This document shows, piece by piece, positions 24,462-32,721 of a stretch of DNA of 44,674 nucleotides; the first letter of the stretch is position 1, and each line of letters begins with the position of its first letter. Source of the stretch: Parabacteroides sp. (GTDB lineage Bacteria > Bacteroidota > Bacteroidia > Bacteroidales > Tannerellaceae); assembly GCA_028689545.1 (NCBI GenBank), contig JAQVCX010000017.1, positions 1-44,674 on the forward strand, written 5' to 3'. The translations under genes and the position numbers were made by a program. The notes beneath the pieces are model-generated. The model was given only the letters and a program-made list of their open reading frames with translations. It was not told the origin of the DNA and ran no database searches.

Positions 24462-27400
24462 ATGGGAAAGTACAAACTAATCAACAACGTGTTGGGGTGG
24501 GTCGTTTTTTTGATCGCCTCTGCCGTTTATCTGATGACAATGGAGCCCACCGCCAGTTTTTGGGATTGCGGTGAGTTTATCTCTTCGGCATACAAATTAG
24601 AAGTAGGCCACCCGCCGGGAGCTCCTTTCTTCATGTTAACAGCCAATTTATTCACGCAGTTCGCCTCGGACCCTTCCCAGGTGGCGGTGATGGTCAATAC
24701 GATGTCAGCCCTGTTTAGCGGCTTGACGATCTTATTCCTTTTCTGGAGTATTACCCATTTAGCTCGTAAGATTATCGTGGAAGACGATAAGGCGATGTCT
24801 CTGGGACAGATTATTACGATCATGGGCTGCGGTTTGGTTGGTTCTTTGGCTTATACGTTTAGCGATACCTTCTGGTTTAGTGCCGTGGAGGGCGAGGTGT
24901 ATGCTTATTCTTCCTTGTTTACCGCCGTGGTATTCTGGTTGATCCTGAAATGGGAGGAAGCCGCCGATCGTCCGCACGCGGATCGTTGGATCGTGCTGAT
25001 CGCTTATTTGATGGGCCTGAGCATCGGTGTCCACTTGCTGAACTTATTGTGTATCCCGGCTATCGTGCTGGTATATTATTATAAGAAATTCCCGAATCCT
25101 ACGATGAAGGGTACGCTGATCGCTTTATTGGTGTCGTTCGCTATCGTGGGATTGATGATGTACGGTGTCGTGCAAGGTCTGGTTGAGGTTTGCGGTTATT
25201 TCGAGCTATTGTTTGTCAATACGTTCGGCATGCCATATAATACCGGCGTGTACGTGTTCGTGATTATCTTGGCGGCTTCCTTGATCTGGGCGATCTGGGA
25301 GACGATGCGGGACGAGGTTCATCCGGTGCGGATGAAGATCTCCTTTATCCTCTCGATCGTGTTGCTGGGTATCCCGTTTATCGGTAGCGGTTACGTGATC
25401 GCCGTGATCCTTACGGCAGGCTTGGGTGTCTACTTATTCATGAGCAAGACATTAAATATCAAGATGCTGAATACGATCTTGGTTTGCTTGATGGTGATCG
25501 TGGTAGGTTATTCATCGTATGCCTTGACCTTGATCCGTGCGACGGCCGATACGCCTATGAACCAGAACGCTCCGCAAGATATCTTTACCTTGCGTACGTA
25601 TTTGGCTCGTGAGCAATACGGCAAGACACCGTTGATCTACGGACAGACCTATGTCTCCGAGGTGAAACGTGAGAACCAAGGCGGCACTTGCGTCCCTGTA
25701 TCGAAAGAGGGTGAGCCTACTTGGGGCCGTGTCATTAAGAAAGATAAGAACGAGAAGGATCATTATTATATCTCTCGTTACGATACGGAATACGAGTACG
25801 TGGATGAGTTGAGTATGCTTTTCCCCCGTATGTATAGTGGCGACGGCCGTCATGTGGAGGCTTATAAGGAGTGGGCGCAGGTAAAGGGTGCGCCGGTGAA
25901 GTTCAACCGTTGCGGTGAGATGGTGACGGTGATGAAGCCGACATTCGCCGAGAACTTACGCTATTTCTTCGCATATCAGCTGAATTTCATGTACTGGCGT
26001 TATTTCATGTGGAATTTCTCCGGACGGCAGAACGATATACAGGGGCATGGCGAGGTATCGAATGGCAACTGGGTAACCGGTGTTCCGTTTATTGATGAGG
26101 CTTTAGTGGGTCCGCAGGAGGATATGCCGTTTGATATTGTCAACAATAAGGGGCATAACGTATATTATATGTTACCGCTTCTGTTGGGTATCTTGGGGCT
26201 TCTATTCCAGGCTTATGCCGGGAAGAAGGGCATCCAGGGATTCTGGATCACGTTCTTCTTGTTCTTTATGACAGGTATCGCGATCGTGCTTTACTTGAAC
26301 CAGACACCGTATCAGCCCCGTGAGCGAGACTATGCGTATGCCGGATCATTCTACGCGTTCTGTATATGGATCGGTTTCGGTGTGGCGGCTTTGGCGAAAG
26401 GATTGCAGAAGTATGGCAAGTTATCTCCGGTGGTGGCGGGTTCCGTGGCTACGGTATTGTGTTTGCTGGTCCCTATCCAGATGGGGGCGCAGAACTGGGA
26501 CGACCATGATCGCTCGAACCGTTATGTTTGCCGTGATTTCGGCGCGAACTACTTGGAGTCTTGCGAACCGAACGCTGTCATATTCACGAATGGCGATAAT
26601 GACACGTTCCCGTTGTGGTACGCGCAGGAGGTGGAAGGTATCCGTACGGATGTACGTGTATGTAATACGAGCTATTTGCAAACCGACTGGTATATCAACC
26701 AGATGAAGAAGCAAGCGTACGAATCCGATCCGCTTCCGATCTCTTGGCAACCGGAGGATTATGTGCAAGGTACTCGTGATGCCGCTTATGTATTCCCGAT
26801 GACGGATAAATCGATCGATCTGAAGACCGCTCTTGATTTCGTTCGTAGCAACGATCCGAAGTTTAAGAAGATCCCGGGAATCAATCAAGAACTAGATTAT
26901 ATCCCTGCGCAGGCCTTGACGATGGGGGTAGATTCCGCCGCGGTTATGGCTGCCGGCGTGGTCGATACCGCCAACTTGCCGTATTTGCGGAAAGAGATGA
27001 CGATAGACTTGAAAGGCAAGGAGGTCTTGGGTAAACAAGAGCTGATCATCTTGGATATGTTGCAGACGAATAATTGGAACCGTCCGATCTATTACGCGAT
27101 TACCGTAAGTCCGGATCAGTTCGTGAAATTGGATCCCTACTTCCAGCAAACCGGTATGGCATATCAGATCGTTCCGATGGAGACACAGGGAACCGTTCGT
27201 TCGATCAACACGGAGAAGATGTATGACAACGTAATGAATAAGTTCAAATGGGGTGGTGTCAACACGCCGGGTGTGTACTTGGATGAGAATGTGATGCGGA
27301 TGTGTAAGAGCTACCGTATCGCGTTGTTCAGCAAGCTGGCCGCCGCTTTGGTAGCCGAAGGCAAGAACGACAAGGCCCTGGACGTATTGGATAAGGCGAT

Positions 27401-27719
27401 GGAAGTATTGCCTCCCGAGAATGTCCCGTTGGATTACAGCGCTCTTTCTTTGGGCGAGCTTTATTACGAGTTGGGCCAGAAGGATAAAGCGGAGATGGTT
27501 TATAAAGGTATAGCGGATAATGCGTTGCGTAGTATAAACTGGTATTTCCGTTTGCGTCCGGGTCAATTATCATCTGTCGAAAGTGATTTAGGTCATAACT
27601 TGGCGGTTCTTCAAGAGATATTGCGTGTAAGCAAGCAATACAATTCTGAGTTCGCTAAGCCTTATCAAGAGGAATTTGATAATTACCGTATGGCGTACGG
27701 CTCAGTGGCAAAAGACTAA
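24462..27719 (+). CDS. DUF2723 (GT-C type) membrane protein, putative protein O-glycosyltransferase
   Basis: 1085-residue polytopic membrane protein. The N-terminal ~650 residues hold about a dozen hydrophobic helices. The first periplasmic loop has TASFWDCGEFISSAYKLEVGHPPG with the Asp/Glu pair characteristic of GT-C glycosyltransferases. A second loop has NQTPYQPRERDYAYAGSFYAFCIWIG. The C-terminal ~400 residues are soluble, with TNGDNDTFPLWYAQEVEGIR and a TPR-like end. DUF2723 is placed by CAZy in a GT-C family (GT117, from memory) and is proposed to act in Bacteroidetes protein O-glycosylation. The exact reaction here is inferred. The NodB-type deacetylase starts 6 nt after the stop, so they are probably co-transcribed. 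Confidence 0.85.
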   Translation: MGKYKLINNVLGWVVFLIASAVYLMTMEPTASFWDCGEFISSAYKLEVGHPPGAPFFMLTANLFTQFASDPSQVAVMVNTMSALFSGLTILFLFWSITHLARKIIVEDDKAMSLGQIITIMGCGLVGSLAYTFSDTFWFSAVEGEVYAYSSLFTAVVFWLILKWEEAADRPHADRWIVLIAYLMGLSIGVHLLNLLCIPAIVLVYYYKKFPNPTMKGTLIALLVSFAIVGLMMYGVVQGLVEVCGYFELLFVNTFGMPYNTGVYVFVIILAASLIWAIWETMRDEVHPVRMKISFILSIVLLGIPFIGSGYVIAVILTAGLGVYLFMSKTLNIKMLNTILVCLMVIVVGYSSYALTLIRATADTPMNQNAPQDIFTLRTYLAREQYGKTPLIYGQTYVSEVKRENQGGTCVPVSKEGEPTWGRVIKKDKNEKDHYYISRYDTEYEYVDELSMLFPRMYSGDGRHVEAYKEWAQVKGAPVKFNRCGEMVTVMKPTFAENLRYFFAYQLNFMYWRYFMWNFSGRQNDIQGHGEVSNGNWVTGVPFIDEALVGPQEDMPFDIVNNKGHNVYYMLPLLLGILGLLFQAYAGKKGIQGFWITFFLFFMTGIAIVLYLNQTPYQPRERDYAYAGSFYAFCIWIGFGVAALAKGLQKYGKLSPVVAGSVATVLCLLVPIQMGAQNWDDHDRSNRYVCRDFGANYLESCEPNAVIFTNGDNDTFPLWYAQEVEGIRTDVRVCNTSYLQTDWYINQMKKQAYESDPLPISWQPEDYVQGTRDAAYVFPMTDKSIDLKTALDFVRSNDPKFKKIPGINQELDYIPAQALTMGVDSAAVMAAGVVDTANLPYLRKEMTIDLKGKEVLGKQELIILDMLQTNNWNRPIYYAITVSPDQFVKLDPYFQQTGMAYQIVPMETQGTVRSINTEKMYDNVMNKFKWGGVNTPGVYLDENVMRMCKSYRIALFSKLAAALVAEGKNDKALDVLDKAMEVLPPENVPLDYSALSLGELYYELGQKDKAEMVYKGIADNALRSINWYFRLRPGQLSSVESDLGHNLAVLQEILRVSKQYNSEFAKPYQEEFDNYRMAYGSVAKD

Positions 27720-27725
27720 CAAAGT

Positions 27726-28337
27726 ATGTTTATAGAACAACCGCCCTGGTTTTACCGGGCACTGTTCCCGGGGGTAACCTGGAGAATACCGGCCAAGAAG
27801 AAGTGTGTGTATCTCACCTTCGACGATGGCCCTATTCCCGAGGTTACCCCTTGGGTTTTGGATATATTGGATCAATATGGGATCAAGGCTACCTTTTTTA
27901 TGGTAGGGGATAATGTACGTAAGCACCCCGAGGAGTTCCAGATGGTGATCGATCGTGGGCACCGTATCGGTAACCATACGTTCAACCATATCCAAGGTAT
28001 TAGGTTCTGGACGAAGAATTATCTGGCGAATGTGGAGAAAGCGGCCGAATATATTCCCAGTAATTTATTCCGGCCTCCTCACGGGCATATGCGTTTCCCG
28101 CAGGTAGTATGGCTCCGCCGCCATTATCATATCGTGATGTGGGACGTGGTCACCCGTGATTATAGTCCGCATATGACTCCGAACGGTGTCTTCAACGTAG
28201 TAAAGAACTACACCCGTAATGGTTCCGTCATCGTCTTTCACGATTCGCTGAAAGCCGAGCGCAATATGCGAGAGGCAATGCCCCGAGCCATCGAATGGCT
28301 TTTAAAGGAAGGCTATGAGTTCAAGGTTTTTGAATAG
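27726..28337 (+). CDS. NodB-type polysaccharide deacetylase family protein (CE4)
   Basis: 203-residue metal-dependent deacetylase of the NodB fold. Motif 1 TFDDGP holds Asp33 and Asp34. Motif 2 HRIGNHTFNH holds metal ligands His84 and His88. Motif 3 is FRPPHGHMRFP and the late motif is SVIVFHDS. All catalytic motifs are present. There is no signal peptide or membrane anchor, so it appears cytoplasmic, unless it associates with the membrane protein encoded 6 nt upstream. The shared operon suggests a role in modifying a glycan or lipid-linked sugar used by that protein, which is inference. REP pair 6 follows 6 nt after the stop. Confidence 0.9.
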   Translation: MFIEQPPWFYRALFPGVTWRIPAKKKCVYLTFDDGPIPEVTPWVLDILDQYGIKATFFMVGDNVRKHPEEFQMVIDRGHRIGNHTFNHIQGIRFWTKNYLANVEKAAEYIPSNLFRPPHGHMRFPQVVWLRRHYHIVMWDVVTRDYSPHMTPNGVFNVVKNYTRNGSVIVFHDSLKAERNMREAMPRAIEWLLKEGYEFKVFE

Positions 28338-28343
28338 TGATTA

Positions 28344-28441
28344 GTTGTAGAGACGGGGCGTGCCCCGTCTCCCACCGTCTGATAGTATTTTTAGATTACC
28401 ATTTTGAGAGGATGAGACGGGGCACGCCCCGTCTCTACAAC
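28344..28441 (+). repeat. REP pair 6 (BIME-like)
   Basis: 98-bp element with GTTGTAG and CTACAAC ends. Left hairpin centre CGTG, right CACG, linker CACCGTCTGATAGTA ... ACCATTTTGAGAGGAT. It separates the deacetylase and queG and ends 13 nt before the queG start. Confidence 0.92.
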
Positions 28442-28454
28442 AAGATATTGATTA

Positions 28455-29375
28455 ATGGATATCTCCCAATTCATAAAAGATAAAGCTATAGAGTTAGGTT
28501 TCTCCGCCTGCGGTATCGCTAAAGCAGTGAGGGCCGGAAGCGAGGAGGCTTATTTTGATCAATGGATCGCGGAAGGCTGCCATGCGGAAATGAGATACAT
28601 GGAAAATCACCGGGATATCCGTCTCGATCCGAATGGCTTGGTGGAAGGCGCCCAATCCGTTATCTCTGTAGCCTTGAATTATTATCCGAAAGTCCTCCGG
28701 AATCCGGAGGAACCTTATATCTCGTATTATGCCTACGGAGAAGATTATCACGGGGTCGTAAAGGATAAACTTCGCCAGCTATGGAAGGCGATAACCGAGT
28801 ATCATCCCTCCAGCGATGAGGCTCGTGTATTCACGGACTCCGCCCCTCTATTAGAACGTTATTGGGCTTGGAAAGCCGGTTTGGGATGGATCGGGAAGAA
28901 TACGAACCTGATCATCCCGGGTAAAGGCTCTTTCTTTTTCCTTGGGGAGATCGTGACAACCTTGGAAGTCGATACCTATGATTCCCCCCAAACGAATCAC
29001 TGCGGTTCCTGTACCCGCTGTTTGGACGCTTGCCCTACCGGAGCCTTGGAAGGAGCGAAACGCTTGAATGCCCGCAAATGTATCTCTTATCTTACGATCG
29101 AGCATCGTGGGGAGATCCCCGCTGAGCAAGCCGCCCTTTTAGGTAACCGTATCTACGGTTGCGACACCTGCCAAGCCGTTTGTCCTTGGAACCGCTTCGC
29201 CATGCCTACGGCAGTAGCGGCCTTTCATCCCACCCCTTCTTTGCTCTCCCTTAAAAAAGAAGACCTCAAGGCCTTGAGCCGTGAGGATTATAATCGTATC
29301 TTCGCGCATTCGGCGGTGAAACGCGCCAAATATGAGGGATTATTACGAACAATACGTAGCCTAAATGATGAGTAG
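28455..29375 (+). CDS. queG: Epoxyqueuosine reductase QueG
   Basis: Cytoplasmic cobalamin- and iron-sulfur-dependent enzyme that reduces epoxyqueuosine to queuosine in tRNA, the last step of queuosine synthesis. 306 residues, the short form. The first 4Fe-4S motif is Cys183-GS-Cys186-TR-Cys189-LDA-Cys193-P; the second is Cys236-DT-Cys239-QAV-Cys243-P, with an additional ARKC Cys between them. The N-terminal domain carries GFSACGIA and VISVALNYYP, and GLGWIGKNTNLI lies before the clusters. No other queuosine gene is nearby. It converges with the signal peptidase gene, 9 nt apart. Confidence 0.96.
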   Translation: MDISQFIKDKAIELGFSACGIAKAVRAGSEEAYFDQWIAEGCHAEMRYMENHRDIRLDPNGLVEGAQSVISVALNYYPKVLRNPEEPYISYYAYGEDYHGVVKDKLRQLWKAITEYHPSSDEARVFTDSAPLLERYWAWKAGLGWIGKNTNLIIPGKGSFFFLGEIVTTLEVDTYDSPQTNHCGSCTRCLDACPTGALEGAKRLNARKCISYLTIEHRGEIPAEQAALLGNRIYGCDTCQAVCPWNRFAMPTAVAAFHPTPSLLSLKKEDLKALSREDYNRIFAHSAVKRAKYEGLLRTIRSLNDE

Positions 29376-29384
29376 GCGGAGCTA

Positions 29385-30089
29385 TCAGATCCAACGTAGA
29401 CATCTATCCCATTGATAGGTTTGTGTATTTATGTTTTGTGATTTCCAAATTAAGCAGGCTTTCCCTACGATAAAATCATCCGGTAATAATCCCCAATGCC
29501 TAGAGTCGAAGGACTTTTCTCCGTTATCGCCTACAAGGAAATAGTAGTCGTGCGAAAAACGATAATAGCCGGAAGCCGAGATGGTAGGCTCTTTCTTTTG
29601 AATTCTGGATTCCCAATCTATCAATTTCTGATAATAAGCTTGATTTTTAGAGTTGATCCTTATGGAATCACCCTCGCGGGGAATGTAAATCTTTTGTGCT
29701 TTACCGTCTAGTTCAACCTCTGCACTGTCTCCCGGAAGCGCTTGACAACGTTTTACATAATAGCGAAATAGGTTCAGCTCTAATTTTGTCTTAGAGAGAT
29801 AATAAGGAGCATTGAACACTATAACATCATTCTTATGAACCTTTTGAAGTCCGGGGGAACGGTAGATCGGGGTGTCTTTTCCTTTCAAGGCGACGAAAAC
29901 ATTGAATAAACGGGAGCCGTATAAGGGTTTAAATACGGCTATGTGATCTCCTGCCTGCAATGTGGGCTCCATCGATCCGGAAGGAATCTTGAATGTAGCC
30001 AGCAAGAAGACTTGGATGAAGACAAGTCCGCATAGTGATAGGGAGATGACAAACGCTATATTCCAAAGCCACTTTTTCACTTTCTTCAT
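29385..30089 (-). CDS. lepB: Signal peptidase I paralogue at the end of the NVEALA cassette
   Basis: Membrane-bound S26 signal peptidase, 234 residues. One N-terminal membrane helix (about 9-31) is followed by the catalytic Ser39 in IPSGSMEPTL and general base Lys113 in YYVKRCQALPGD. The late box YFLVGDNGEKSFDSRHWG is intact, so the enzyme should be active. It is the last gene of a four-gene - strand operon: NVEALA peptide, DUF4221, DUF1573, then this gene after 4 nt. The position suggests a dedicated processing enzyme for the NVEALA peptide whose leader ends in A-x-A. It might still be a general housekeeping peptidase; Bacteroidales often carry several copies. Confidence 0.93.
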   Translation of the reverse strand: MKKVKKWLWNIAFVISLSLCGLVFIQVFLLATFKIPSGSMEPTLQAGDHIAVFKPLYGSRLFNVFVALKGKDTPIYRSPGLQKVHKNDVIVFNAPYYLSKTKLELNLFRYYVKRCQALPGDSAEVELDGKAQKIYIPREGDSIRINSKNQAYYQKLIDWESRIQKKEPTISASGYYRFSHDYYFLVGDNGEKSFDSRHWGLLPDDFIVGKACLIWKSQNINTQTYQWDRCLRWI

Positions 30090-30093
30090 GATC

Positions 30094-30951
30094 TTATTGT
30101 ACGGTTCCCTCCCAAGTAATCATATACGGCGATTCTTCTCCTTTTATATAGATATGAGCGGTCTTGAACAAGTCGCCTGCGATATCCGCATGGTAGGTGA
30201 CTATAAAGTAGCTTGATCCGGAAGGTTTGATGGAGTCTGGGGTATGCGATATATCCATACATTCACAGGATGGGATAATCGTGTCGATCTTTACGGTTTT
30301 CTCGAGGATATTCTGTATGTTGATTCTATATTGGTAGGTTTTTCCTAATCGTAATTCTCCACAATTAAGTTGAGTGGGTGAGAAGATGCAAGATGGAGAA
30401 TCCGCTATGGCTTCCTCGTTTTTGGAAACTAATTTGGCGTATAAGTTCCTTATCTTCAGGTTGGTGGTTGGATTCCCTATGGCGATGACATGATTGTTTT
30501 TATCCAGTAAGAACGTCCTGAATCGGTCATCTTTAGGTAGCTTGTTGATTTTATTTAACTCGTCTTTATCATCAAAGCAGAAAGGATATTCAAATTTATG
30601 GCTTTTGAAGATATATTCTATCTCTGCGTGATTTTGGTAATGAATATAGAACAGAAAGGGAATATTCCCCCCTTGTTTCTTTTGCAGGAACTCCTTACAT
30701 TCTCTCCATAAATCCATTTTTAGTTTGCAGAGCACACAATTATCACCATTTATATAGGTCACCACCTTGTATTCATAAGCCTGATTTTGGAAAGGTGTTG
30801 TTTCTCCCTTATAATTCTTGAATATTAAATTGGAAGGGAGAACGATTTCTTTGTCATACCATTGAGCTATAATTTGTCTTGAATCTTCTTTTTTGTGTGA
30901 ACACGAAAGAAAGGATACTACGATACATCCTAAATAGATTAAAAGCCTCAT
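30094..30951 (-). CDS. DUF1573 lipoprotein with a CxxC-containing N-terminal domain
   Basis: Predicted lipoprotein of 285 residues with lipobox FLSC and Cys17. The middle part (about 55-170) has a thioredoxin-like layout, with Cys72-VL-Cys75 after a beta-strand (YKVVTYINGDN) and FRTFLLDKNNHVIAIGNP later. It may be a degenerate peroxiredoxin/TlpA-like fold. The C-terminal ~100 residues are DUF1573 (Ig-like; NCGELRLGKTYQYRINIQN, then PSCECMD). It lies 1 nt after the DUF4221 gene and 4 nt before the signal peptidase gene. Because the operon's peptide has four cysteines, a role in disulfide handling of that peptide is conceivable, but this is speculation. Confidence 0.8.
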   Translation of the reverse strand: MRLLIYLGCIVVSFLSCSHKKEDSRQIIAQWYDKEIVLPSNLIFKNYKGETTPFQNQAYEYKVVTYINGDNCVLCKLKMDLWRECKEFLQKKQGGNIPFLFYIHYQNHAEIEYIFKSHKFEYPFCFDDKDELNKINKLPKDDRFRTFLLDKNNHVIAIGNPTTNLKIRNLYAKLVSKNEEAIADSPSCIFSPTQLNCGELRLGKTYQYRINIQNILEKTVKIDTIIPSCECMDISHTPDSIKPSGSSYFIVTYHADIAGDLFKTAHIYIKGEESPYMITWEGTVQ

Positions 30952-30952
30952 A

Positions 30953-32125
30953 TCATTTATCTTTATTGGTTACCAACTCCAGCCTTTGGAAGCGCAAGGT
31001 ATCCTCTGAGTAATCCTCCCGTTTGAAATGCGACACACTTAGGTATAGGCCATCCTCCCGGACGAAGTAGGCTCGACTGGCATAGGTGAACTCCGGTAAT
31101 AAAGTTTCTCCCAATATCTCCAAATCCTCGTTCAAGATCATAATGGAAGGTTGCTTGCGTCCATTCCGGAGGATCTCTACGTAACTATCGTTTTTTTCTA
31201 ACTCTGATGATGGATAAGCGAAACGATAATATACTTTATGGTAAGGATCGTAAACGCAATCTCCGTAAATAGAAGTTTCTGCTTCTATTTTTAAATGTTC
31301 ATTAAAGCTTGATGTTTCTTTGATATGGAATACATCAATGTTTGGGGCATAATGACTTTTTACTTTTTTCCGGATCACTTTTTTGTGGTCGATAGATGTC
31401 TTATACATCAAGTCATTATATAAAAAGCCATATACAAAAGAGTTTCCATCGAAACATCGGTTGTAGTAACATCCATATCCCGAACCTGTACCTGTACCAA
31501 TATCTTGATAAGTAATTAGAGGGGGAAATCCTAAGGGTAATTGCTCGACAGAATGGCTTACTGTATCAATAACTACTCCTACTTTACTTTTTTCTATTAG
31601 CTCATTGCCAAAAGCTGGATTTATATTTGTGGGGATGTAAATCTGTTGTCCTAAAACAACAATAGACCCCATGATACTAGACGTTGATCTTAGTTCAATT
31701 GAGGGAGTATCAGTTGTATGAGCATAGTTAATCTTTTGTAATATATGTCCGGCCGTATCTGTTCGGAAGATTACAGGATAATAAGAGGATAAATAAATAT
31801 GATCAAAATCTTCTATGTAAAACTCTGATATTCCTTTAATCCCCTCATCTCCTTCCGCCTCGTAAAGTATATGTTTGACCAAATTCTTGGATTGTATGTC
31901 ATAGATATAAAGACTTCTATGGTCACTTCCATCAAAAGCTAAATATTCTTTACCATCTACATTGAAGGTTTTGATACCGTCATAAGGTAGGGCCGTATTA
32001 TCTGGTATTGGAAATGATACATATTGGTCGCTCGGCAAAAGAAAGTATTGATTGTTTAAGTCTTTTGTCTTTGAATTGCACGATAAAAGAAAGAAGAATA
32101 GCCATATATATATATAACAACGCAT
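30953..32125 (-). CDS. DUF4221 family beta-propeller-like lipoprotein
   Basis: 390-residue predicted lipoprotein with lipobox LLSC and Cys16. The body consists of propeller-like repeats such as FAFDGSDHRSLYIYDIQSKN and GISEFYIEDFDHIYLSSYYP. DUF4221 proteins are Bacteroidetes-specific and of unknown function, usually found next to NVEALA peptides. It follows the NVEALA gene after 90 nt and precedes the DUF1573 gene by 1 nt. The C-terminal end is duplicated as a gene fragment at 32557-32640, with 43 identical bases. G+C is low, about that of its operon partners. Confidence 0.85.
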   Translation of the reverse strand: MRCYIYIWLFFFLLSCNSKTKDLNNQYFLLPSDQYVSFPIPDNTALPYDGIKTFNVDGKEYLAFDGSDHRSLYIYDIQSKNLVKHILYEAEGDEGIKGISEFYIEDFDHIYLSSYYPVIFRTDTAGHILQKINYAHTTDTPSIELRSTSSIMGSIVVLGQQIYIPTNINPAFGNELIEKSKVGVVIDTVSHSVEQLPLGFPPLITYQDIGTGTGSGYGCYYNRCFDGNSFVYGFLYNDLMYKTSIDHKKVIRKKVKSHYAPNIDVFHIKETSSFNEHLKIEAETSIYGDCVYDPYHKVYYRFAYPSSELEKNDSYVEILRNGRKQPSIMILNEDLEILGETLLPEFTYASRAYFVREDGLYLSVSHFKREDYSEDTLRFQRLELVTNKDK

Positions 32126-32215
32126 AGCATAGATTGTTTTATGAGAAGGAATACGTTAGAATTTTAGTGTTGTCAATGCCCCTAAAGCCTAACATATTCC
32201 TAGTCTGTTAATAGT

Positions 32216-32431
32216 TCATCCTCCACAGGGGCAAGCTAAATCATCTCCGTTGTCACAACGTTCGTATATCTCTGGATCCGACCATCTGCACGTGGCATAA
32301 GTAGCGAACGCATCTACATTCTCTACTGCGATGTCTGATAAGGCAGGTTCGTTTTGTGCCTCTTGATACAACTCCCAACCACCAATACCAAGTATTGTGG
32401 CAAAAGAGAAAGTGATAAATAGTTTCTTCAT
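32216..32431 (-). CDS. NVEALA-family leader peptide, small cysteine-rich exported peptide
   Basis: 71-residue precursor. MKKLFITFSFATILGIGGW is a short hydrophobic export helix, followed by an acidic spacer. The family motif appears as LSDIAVENVDAFA at 31-43, matching the NVEALA pattern (LSDIALENVEALA). The motif ends Ala41-Phe-Ala43, an A-x-A signal-peptidase-I type site. Cleavage there would release a 28-residue peptide with Cys48, Cys59, Cys67 and Cys69 and a Gly-Gly end. It is the first gene of an operon with DUF4221, DUF1573 and a signal peptidase I paralogue. The mature function (signal, bacteriocin-like or structural) is unknown; no immunity protein is recognised. Confidence 0.88.
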   Translation of the reverse strand: MKKLFITFSFATILGIGGWELYQEAQNEPALSDIAVENVDAFATYATCRWSDPEIYERCDNGDDLACPCGG

Positions 32432-32459
32432 TGCATTTACTGTTTTAGAATTGATGCTA

Positions 32460-32467
32460 CAAATGTA
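32460..32467 (-). promoter_or_regulatory. -7 element of the NVEALA operon
   Basis: Read on the - strand this is TACATTTG, matching TAnnTTTG, 28 nt upstream of the ATG at 32431. The -33 region is not recognisable. Confidence 0.55.
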
Positions 32468-32556
32468 ATAAATATGTAATATAACGGCTGAATATAATGT
32501 GTGTTTGATAACATATATGGCTATTGAATGACAATTTGACGTTCTTCCGGCTACCT

Positions 32557-32640
32557 CTAGTTTTGAATCAACTCCAGCCTTTGGAAGCGCAAGGTATCCT
32601 CTGAGTAATCCTTCCGTTTGAAATGTGATACGTAGAGGTA
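32557..32640 (-). pseudogene. 3' fragment of a second DUF4221 gene
   Basis: On the - strand this stretch encodes the DUF4221 C-terminus (VSHFKRKDYSEDTLRFQRLEL) followed by IQN and a stop at 32557-32559. It is nearly identical to the end of the intact gene at 30953-32125: 43 bases from the CAACTCCAGCCTTTGG block onward match without change. Similarity decays at about 32630-32640. It is the relic of an upstream copy whose body has been deleted. Confidence 0.88.
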
Positions 32641-32673
32641 AGTAAGTACTTAGGTCAGCGTGTCATGCGATTC

Positions 32674-32693
32674 CGATTATAATCGTATCTTTG
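32674..32693 (+). promoter_or_regulatory. Promoter of the S28/S37-type peptidase gene with a 12-bp palindrome
   Basis: TATCTTTG at 32686-32693 matches the -7 element. The perfect palindrome CGATTATAATCG (32674-32685) abuts it on the left, inside the -33/-7 spacer, where a repressor would block transcription. The -33 site itself is weak. Confidence 0.5.
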
Positions 32694-32721
32694 CCGCAAA
32701 TATCTAAAAGACTAAATTACC

